Shown: positions 62,460 through 64,000 of the stretch, piece by piece
Layout: each line of letters opens with the position of its first letter
Position numbering within the stretch: the stretch's first letter is position 1
Source of the DNA: Clostridiales bacterium
Lineage (GTDB): Bacteria > Bacillota > Clostridia > Christensenellales > Aristaeellaceae
Length of the DNA stretch: 64,000 nucleotides
Assembly: GCA_012837525.1 (NCBI GenBank)
Contig: DUQZ01000013.1
Location: forward strand, 1 to 64,000
Reading direction: 5' to 3'
Notes under the pieces: generated by a model
What the model was told of the DNA's origin: nothing
The model's input: the letters and a program-made list of their open reading frames with translations, nothing else
Databases searched by the model: none
Program-made: the position numbers and the translations under genes

Positions 62460-63461
62460 ATGCTTCGCGATACACTGCAAACCCTGCTTTCCTGCTACGG
62501 CCCCTCCGGCAGCGAGCATGCCGTCGCCGACAAGGTGCGCGAGTTGCTCTCCGGCCATGTGGACAGCATGAAAACCGACGCGCTGGGCAACCTGATTGTG
62601 GAAAAATTCAGCGCGGATGACAACGCCAAGACCATCATGATCGCCGCCCACATGGACCACATCGGCCTGGTGGTGACCAACATTGAAAAAGACGGCTTCC
62701 TGCGCGTGAGCGCCATTGGCGGCATCGGCCCCCGGCTGGTCAGCGGCCGCAAGGTGGTTTTCGCGGACGGCACCCCCGGCGTTTGCGCCACCCAGCCCAA
62801 CAAAAAGAACCCCAGCGCGCAACCCAGCTTAAACGACGTCTTCATTGACATCGGCGCGGAAAGCCAAGAGGAAGCGGAAAAGCTGGTCGCCATCGGGGAT
62901 GTTGCCGTCTACGCGCCGGACTTCACCCAACTGGGCCGCCACAAGGTGGCCAGCCCCGCCATGGATGACCGCTGCGCCTGCGCGCTTCTGGTGGAGCTGC
63001 TCATGTACGCGGACAACCAAAAGCACAACATCGTGGGCGTCTTCACCACCCAGGAGGAAGTTGGCCTAAGAGGTGCTACCGTCGCCGCCTTCACCGTGCA
63101 GCCGGACATCGGCCTGGCGCTGGATGTGACCGGCTGGGGCGACACGCCGGAGACCGACCTGCCCGCCGTCAAACTGGGCGCGGGCCCGGCCGTCAAGATC
63201 ATGGACCGCAGCATGATTGCCACGCCCAGCGTGCGCGAGAAGCTGTTTGAAGCGGCCGATATGGCGGGCGTCGCGGTGCAGCGCGAGGTGCTGGCCTACG
63301 GCGGCACCGACGGCGGCGCCATCCAGCTAAGCCGCGGCGGCGTGCCCACGGGCACCCTGTCCATCCCCTGCCGCTATGTGCACTCCGCCAACGAAGTCAT
63401 CGACATGCGCGACATGGAAGGTGCCCTCAAGGTGCTTTTGCAGTTTGTCGACCTGGCATAA
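62460..63461 (+). CDS. M42 family metallopeptidase (3)
   Basis: A 333-residue third paralogue with A-A-H-M-D-H-I-G, A-M-D-D-R-C-A-C, Q-E-E-V-G-L-R-G, L-D-V-T-G-W-G-D-T-P and C-R-Y-V-H-S-A. Start ATG 62460 follows GAGGAGG, 17 bases after the second gene. The alaS gene follows after 22 bases, so peptide breakdown and alanyl-tRNA synthesis may share a transcript. Confidence 0.92.
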   Translation: MLRDTLQTLLSCYGPSGSEHAVADKVRELLSGHVDSMKTDALGNLIVEKFSADDNAKTIMIAAHMDHIGLVVTNIEKDGFLRVSAIGGIGPRLVSGRKVVFADGTPGVCATQPNKKNPSAQPSLNDVFIDIGAESQEEAEKLVAIGDVAVYAPDFTQLGRHKVASPAMDDRCACALLVELLMYADNQKHNIVGVFTTQEEVGLRGATVAAFTVQPDIGLALDVTGWGDTPETDLPAVKLGAGPAVKIMDRSMIATPSVREKLFEAADMAGVAVQREVLAYGGTDGGAIQLSRGGVPTGTLSIPCRYVHSANEVIDMRDMEGALKVLLQFVDLA

Positions 63462-63483
63462 ATTTTAGAAAAAGGAACACCAC

Positions 63484-64000
63484 ATGAAAGAACAATTGAC
63501 CGCGAAGCACCTGCGCAGCCTGTTTATCGAGTTTTTTGTGAAGAAGGGGCACACCGTGATCCCCTCCGCTTCGCTCATCCCGGAAAATGACCCCACCGTG
63601 CTGTTTACCACAGCCGGTATGCATCCTTTGGTGCCCTATTTGATGGGGCAGCCGCACCCGGCCGGCAAGCGCCTGTGCAACGTGCAAAAATGTGTGCGCA
63701 CCGGTGACATTGACGACGTGGGCGACAAAAGCCACCTCACCTTCTTTGAGATGATGGGCAACTGGAGCCTGGGCGATTATTTCAAGGAGGAGATGATCCC
63801 CTGGAGCTGGGAGTTTTTGACCAGCCCTGACTGGCTGGGCCTGGACCCGGACACGCTGGCCTTCTCCGTCTTTGAAGGGGATGAGCACGCCCCGCGGGAT
63901 GAGGAAAGCTACAACCTGTGGATCAAGGCCGGCGCCAAGCCGGAGCAGATCTTCTATTTGCCCAAGGAGAACAACTGGTGGGGGCCCGCTGGTCTCACCG
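63484..64000 (+). CDS. alaS: Alanyl-tRNA synthetase, N-terminal part (runs off the window)
   Basis: Class II synthetase that charges tRNA-Ala. Only the first 172 codons are present. Visible motifs are F-F-V-K-K-G-H, P-S-A-S-L-I-P, the motif-1/2 region [14 protein letters not shown], and [15 protein letters not shown]. The stretch [13 protein letters not shown] and the missing A-R-H-x-T (here K-S-H-L-T) differ from the usual Bacillus and E. coli forms and look like a second bacterial AlaRS lineage, as far as I recall. Start ATG 63484 follows AAAGGAA. Confidence 0.93.
   Translation, partial: MKEQLTAKHLRSLFIEFFVKKGHTVIPSASLIPENDPTVLFTTAGMHPLVPYLMGQPHPAGKRLCNVQKCVRTGDIDDVGDKSHLTFFEMMGNWSLGDYFKEEMIPWSWEFLTSPDWLGLDPDTLAFSVFEGDEHAPRDEESYNLWIKAGAKPEQIFYLPKENNWWGPAGLT

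Noticed and set aside
63462-63483. T-box leader before alaS
   Set aside because: Only 22 bases separate alaS from the preceding gene, too short for a T-box.

Overview
The window reads as a chromosome segment from a GC-rich anaerobic member of the Bacillota, probably class Clostridia. The evidence is the murB-whiA-HPr-like cluster, AGGAGG ribosome binding sites at nearly every start, a single-membrane style of secreted SH3 and peptidoglycan-binding proteins with Pro/Thr linkers, tyrosine phenol-lyase, M42 peptidases and TypA. I cannot fix genus or family from sequence alone. No phage genes, transposase, tRNA, rRNA or CRISPR array was found.

Layout. 0-3.6 kb: secreted SH3-type proteins, one split by an in-frame TAG. 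3.8-9.7 kb, minus strand: tyrosine phenol-lyase, a small zinc ribbon, TypA, a membrane alpha/beta hydrolase. 9.9-23.6 kb, minus strand: one long inositol operon. 23.8-29 kb, minus: RF3, a VanY-like peptidase, and murB-whiA-HPr-like. 29-32 kb, minus: a membrane zinc-ribbon protein, an acyltransferase and an esterase. 32-44 kb, plus: pyruvate kinase, MoxR/DUF58/transglutaminase, a cytoplasmic alpha-amylase, and a two-component system followed by two secreted PepSY-like proteins with poly-aspartate tails. 44-55 kb, plus: ABC exporter, L28, YchF, an ATP-grasp protein, a peptidoglycan-binding protein, a Tat translocase with an adjacent Tat substrate, a DUF4342 protein and a second two-component system. 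55-64 kb, plus: GH2 enzyme, choloylglycine-hydrolase-like protein, solute-binding protein, three tandem M42 peptidases and the start of alaS.

The standout is the inositol operon. It encodes a sugar ABC importer and IolG, IolE, IolD and IolB, which take myo-inositol to 2-deoxy-5-keto-D-gluconate (DKG). The canonical next steps (kinase IolC, aldolase IolJ, dehydrogenase IolA) are absent. Instead the same operon continues, mostly with overlapping stop/start codons, into an archaeal-type GAPDH, an archaeal-type phosphoglycerate kinase, a LarA-family racemase and a split transketolase. DKG is a structural and stereochemical analogue of D-xylulose 5-phosphate in which CH2-COO- replaces CH2-O-phosphate. 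A coherent inferred route is: transketolase moves the C5-C6 ketol of DKG to an aldose phosphate and leaves 3-hydroxy-4-oxobutanoate (a carboxylate analogue of glyceraldehyde 3-phosphate); the GAPDH-like enzyme makes malyl phosphate; the PGK-like enzyme makes ATP and D-malate; the LarA homologue makes L-malate. The PGK homologue lacks the arginine of the usual H-x-x-R-P substrate motif, which fits a substrate without a phosphate. This is inference from sequence and chemistry, not a demonstrated pathway.

A second notable item is a pair of about 160-nt elements (642-803 and 29064-29223) with matching secondary structure. Their helices differ in sequence but keep pairing, which suggests a structured noncoding RNA that I cannot assign to a family. 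A different multi-hairpin element lies at 52752-52924.
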